From contig CM049398.1 of assembly GCA_026929865.2 (NCBI GenBank), positions 24,795,001 to 24,859,000 of the forward strand: a stretch of 64,000 bases of DNA, read 5' to 3'. This document shows, piece by piece, positions 53,773 through 64,000 of this stretch. The stretch is from Hyperoplus lanceolatus (lineage: Eukaryota; Chordata; Actinopteri; Uranoscopiformes; Ammodytidae). Position numbers and translations under genes: made by a program. The notes under the pieces are model-generated. The model made no database searches. It saw only the letters and a program-made list of their open reading frames with translations, and was not told the origin of the DNA. Numbering within the stretch: position 1 is the stretch's first letter; every line of letters begins with the position of its first letter.

Positions 53773-53877
53773 GCTGAAAAAAGAAGAACAATTTAAGAGA
53801 AAGATGTAAATATGAATCCAGGAGAGTCTTTTTTCAGCTAGAATAAAGTATAAAGCAGGATAAGTTATTAAACCAAC

Positions 53878-54141
53878 TTAAAGCTGGGGTATGTGATTTC
53901 TGATTGGTCAAAGTTAACATGAGCTGACACTATGACCAATCAGAGCGAGGCTCCGATTCTCTGTTCTTATTGGCTGTTGGGACTGTCCATTCACTTTGGC
54001 ACGACTTTGTTGGTGTAGAGCGTGTCAGGGAGGGACCATAGGGGAGGGACCAAAGAGAACAAGTGGAGCGGTTGAGGTATTTGGATTTGAATCTTTATCC
54101 CAACTGCCATTTTCTCCCCAAATCCTCCACCCCAGCTTTAA
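53878..54141. mobile_element. MITE with TTAA-bounded inverted ends (AAGCTGGGG)
   Basis: Starts TTAAAGCTGGGGT and ends ACCCCAGCTTTAA, a perfect inverted pair. The TTAA at each end matches piggyBac-type target sites, but the ends are short and the superfamily is a guess. Non-coding. Confidence 0.65.
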
Positions 54142-54829
54142 GTCAGTAAAACACAGTTTGAAAAGGCTCTAGGGTAGTTTTGTTCAAAAAAGTCTGCTGA
54201 TAATAGGCTTAACATAAATATGATACTTTATCTTTGTTAATCTATAATTCTGTTCCATAAAATGCTAACATTCCTCCAGCATTAACTCAAGGATCATATA
54301 TATTTTTGAATTCATGGAAAGATAATGGCGGTGTCACACGATATCCGCCTGTGCACAAGGGCTGATATTGTGTAGTCTGTAGCCATTGTAGAGGCCAAGC
54401 CTAAACTTTAAGCCCTGAGATGCTGTTCAGCGGAATACTTTCTTGACGCACCTTTCCTTGTTGGTGATGAATGAGAGTCAGAGTCATATTTGCAATTAAA
54501 ACCATCCGTTCGGTTTATTTTACTTAGCTGGTTATTATACAAACAATTCCCTTGTTGCAGTATGTGGCGTGTGCCTTGTGGTGTGTATGGTCAAAAACCG
54601 TTTGTCGTCCGGGTAGCAAAGTGCGGAACCACAGATTGGTTCCTACTTATGCCAGACCCCTGATTGGCTCTTACAGCCATTATCAAAGTTACATTTAAGT
54701 TATCAATTTATTGACTAATGTTTCATCTGTGCTTGTAAGCCTACTTACTGTTGGGTTGAATACAATATTTCATAAACTTCAAATGTTTCCTGTGCTAAAA
54801 TCCTGAAAATAGTAGCCTATAGGTCTAAC

Positions 54830-55089
54830 TTAAAGGTGCTCCGAGGAACTTTCAGTTTGTGTTAATTATTGCGCCCCCTTTGGACAAAAGCGCTTGTGTT
54901 TTTACTACGCCAGTTGTAGTTCCTGGGTTCCTAGTCTACCCATGACAAAGGCATAAAGAAAAACTAGCCTTTATCAAAATAGCACTATTTGCACCTATAG
55001 TCTCGTTTGCTGTAACATGTCATTTATGATCATCAGAGGAAGAATAAGACTGTTTCAGAAATATTGTAAAGTTCCTCTTTGCACCTTAA
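54830..55089. mobile_element. MITE with TTAA-bounded inverted ends (AAGGTGC)
   Basis: Starts TTAAAGGTGCTCCGAGGAAC and ends GTTCCTCTTTGCACCTTAA, imperfect inverted repeats of about 20 bases, 260 bases in all. Non-coding. It resembles 53878-54141 in size and TTAA borders but not in sequence. Confidence 0.65.
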
Positions 55090-55986
55090 GTTATAAATGT
55101 AGTGGAGTAAAAAGTAGAATATTCCCCACTGAATTGTAATGGAGTAGCCTAAGTAGAAAGAAAGTAGCATGAGAAGAAAAGTATAGCCTAGGCCTAAGTG
55201 CCTCAAGTTACATTAGGCCTACACCACTGATTCACAGCCTACCTGAACTTTGAGCTGTCTTATCACTCCTGTTGCACGGTAAACATAGCCTATAGCTTGT
55301 AATTAGGATCACGTTGTAGGCCTAAATATTTCACTTAGCAGCTGGTTAATTAACACTAAATGAGTTCGTTGCTATCGGCCCTTTTTGTAAAGACACTTTC
55401 ACGGTTGTCATGGTAACCAGCATCAGAAGACCCGAGGACGCAAAGAGGAAAACACTTGCGGTAGGCCTATGAAGTTGATTATGAAAGTTATATTTATTAG
55501 CCTATATCCCACAGGTTATTAAAAGGGTAGGCTATATTAATTATGTATGCCTAGGCTATAGCCTAGTACCACTAGGCCTAGACTATTTCAGTGTCAACAG
55601 ATAGCCTATCTGAGTGTGATAACCCTGTGCATTGCTGTCTTTAGAGGGACAATATTAATGACAGTGAGACTTCATCTAAAAATGTGCACTATCTTTACTG
55701 AAATAAGTCAAACAAGCTCCCGATTTGCTGAGGAAAACCGTCTGAAAACGACCATAAACGGGGCCGGGTCCGTGCGTTCGGAAACCAAAGGCTAGCGCTC
55801 GCAGGCCATAGTTGTGGTCAGTGCTATTTCTGTCCATATATGCACTCAGCAAGCAGTCGGAGGCCAACTCGTTTGTCCCCCGCGGACGGACAGCTGAAGT
55901 CTCCAATCAGCCTGTGTGGCGCTGCGCCCCTAGGGGCCAACCCGCCAATCCCACACTAATGATTCCTGGAGACATAAATAGCCCCC

Positions 55987-55987
<1 letters not shown>

Positions 55988-56022
<35 letters not shown>

Positions 56023-56054
56023 CGTGCATGCGTGTGCGTGCGTGTGTGTGTGTG
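55988..56054 (+). repeat. (TG)n microsatellite upstream of sh3bgr
   Basis: TG dinucleotides with GCGTGCG interruptions, about 65 bases, ending roughly 110 bases before the sh3bgr start codon. Alternating purine-pyrimidine sequence of this kind can adopt Z-DNA. Confidence 0.95.
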
Positions 56055-56078
56055 ATCTCAGTGCTATGTCTCCGTCCT

Positions 56079-56088
56079 CTAATAATAG
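56079..56088 (+). promoter_or_regulatory. MEF2 consensus site upstream of sh3bgr
   Basis: CTAATAATAG is a full match to the MEF2 consensus YTAWWWWTAR, 74 bases upstream of the sh3bgr ATG. A second A/T-rich element, CATAAATAG, lies at about 55973-55981 and could act as a TATA-like site. SH3BGR is known for heart and skeletal-muscle expression, so a MEF2 site is plausible. Function is inferred. Confidence 0.5.
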
Positions 56089-56161
56089 AGGAGTCTGCCT
56101 GCTCCTTTAAGAGCCTACTTGTTGCATAGGCCCCATACTCCACAAATTATATTGTAACAAA

Positions 56162-63669
<7,508 letters not shown>

Positions 63670-64000
63670 GTAGATTTGTGTGCTTTTTTTTTTACCTGCC
63701 CCTAGCCTTACTCAGTTAGTCTTGTGTTTTTTTCCTACCTGTCAAGAGATTTACCCAATTCTCTCTTCTGCATCCCTGTACCCATTCCTACAAGCGCAAA
63801 CACATACACATGTACACACATATGAACATACACTCCAAACCGGGATGTAATTTCCCCTGAGGCCAGCAGTTGGGGCATTCCCCTGTCACTTTTTAAAATC
63901 TCACGTTTGATCCACCCTGTTTCACAGTTTCAGTTTAAATTGGTTCCTGAACTCTCCAGATGACAGAGTATTGATTCACTCATCTGAGTAGCCTTCAGTT

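Larger units (their letters stand above)
53773..56161. other. Divergent interval lca5l/sh3bgr
   Basis: Contains two TTAA-bounded MITE candidates (53878-54141 and 54830-55089) and a (TG)n tract. No coding gene seen. Untranslated first exons and promoters of both genes are expected here but could not be placed. Confidence 0.5.

Noticed and set aside
55907-56143. Small (TH)n- or (CV)n-containing proteins
   Set aside because: They arise from the (TG)n tract in the intergenic interval.

Overview
The window is nuclear DNA of a ray-finned fish, probably a percomorph teleost. It shows interrupted genes with GT-AG introns and vertebrate gene families. Fish-type Tc1, hAT-like and tRNA-derived SINE repeats fill the introns and gaps. 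No bacterial, viral or CRISPR feature was seen. Gene models were built by hand from splice signals, reading-frame continuity and remembered family similarity.

Layout, left to right: 1-3836 (-) is the 5' part of mipep (mitochondrial intermediate peptidase), exons 1-8, running off the left edge. 4740-5186 is a LINE ORF2 relic that abuts a broken, intron-containing fn3krp-like kinase copy (5177-6798, +). 7147-8470 is a fold-back Tc1 element. 10401-39818 (-) is a complete 44-exon brwd1 model, 6741 coding bases and 2246 residues, whose introns are a dense repository of nested transposons. 40440-42440 holds nested DNA-transposon relics. 44717-47036 (-) is an hmgn1-like gene, 114 residues. 47877-50156 (+) is get1/wrb, 170 residues. 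50504-53772 (-) is lca5l, 619 residues. 56162 to the right edge (+) is the first nine exons of sh3bgr.

The order brwd1-hmgn1-get1-lca5l-sh3bgr is the same as on human chromosome 21q22, orientations included, and it supports the names. In human, MIPEP lies on another chromosome, so the stretch of about 4-9 kb that holds the dead kinase copy and the transposons is where the conserved block ends. hmgn1 and get1 are head to head, 840 bases apart. get1 and lca5l are tail to tail with overlapping candidate 3' ends. lca5l and sh3bgr diverge across 2.4 kb.

The genes are not a pathway. They cover mitochondrial protein maturation (mipep), chromatin reading and nucleosome binding (brwd1, hmgn1), tail-anchored protein insertion at the ER (get1), a ciliary coiled-coil protein (lca5l) and a small thioredoxin-fold, glutamate-rich muscle protein (sh3bgr). 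The most interesting observations are the tandemly grown final exon of lca5l, whose repeat unit spans an intron-exon junction; the kinase pseudogene whose catalytic loop is replaced by a G-rich tract; two Tc1 copies rearranged into fold-backs; and several nested insertions readable from intact target-site duplications. No previously undescribed biological system was evident.
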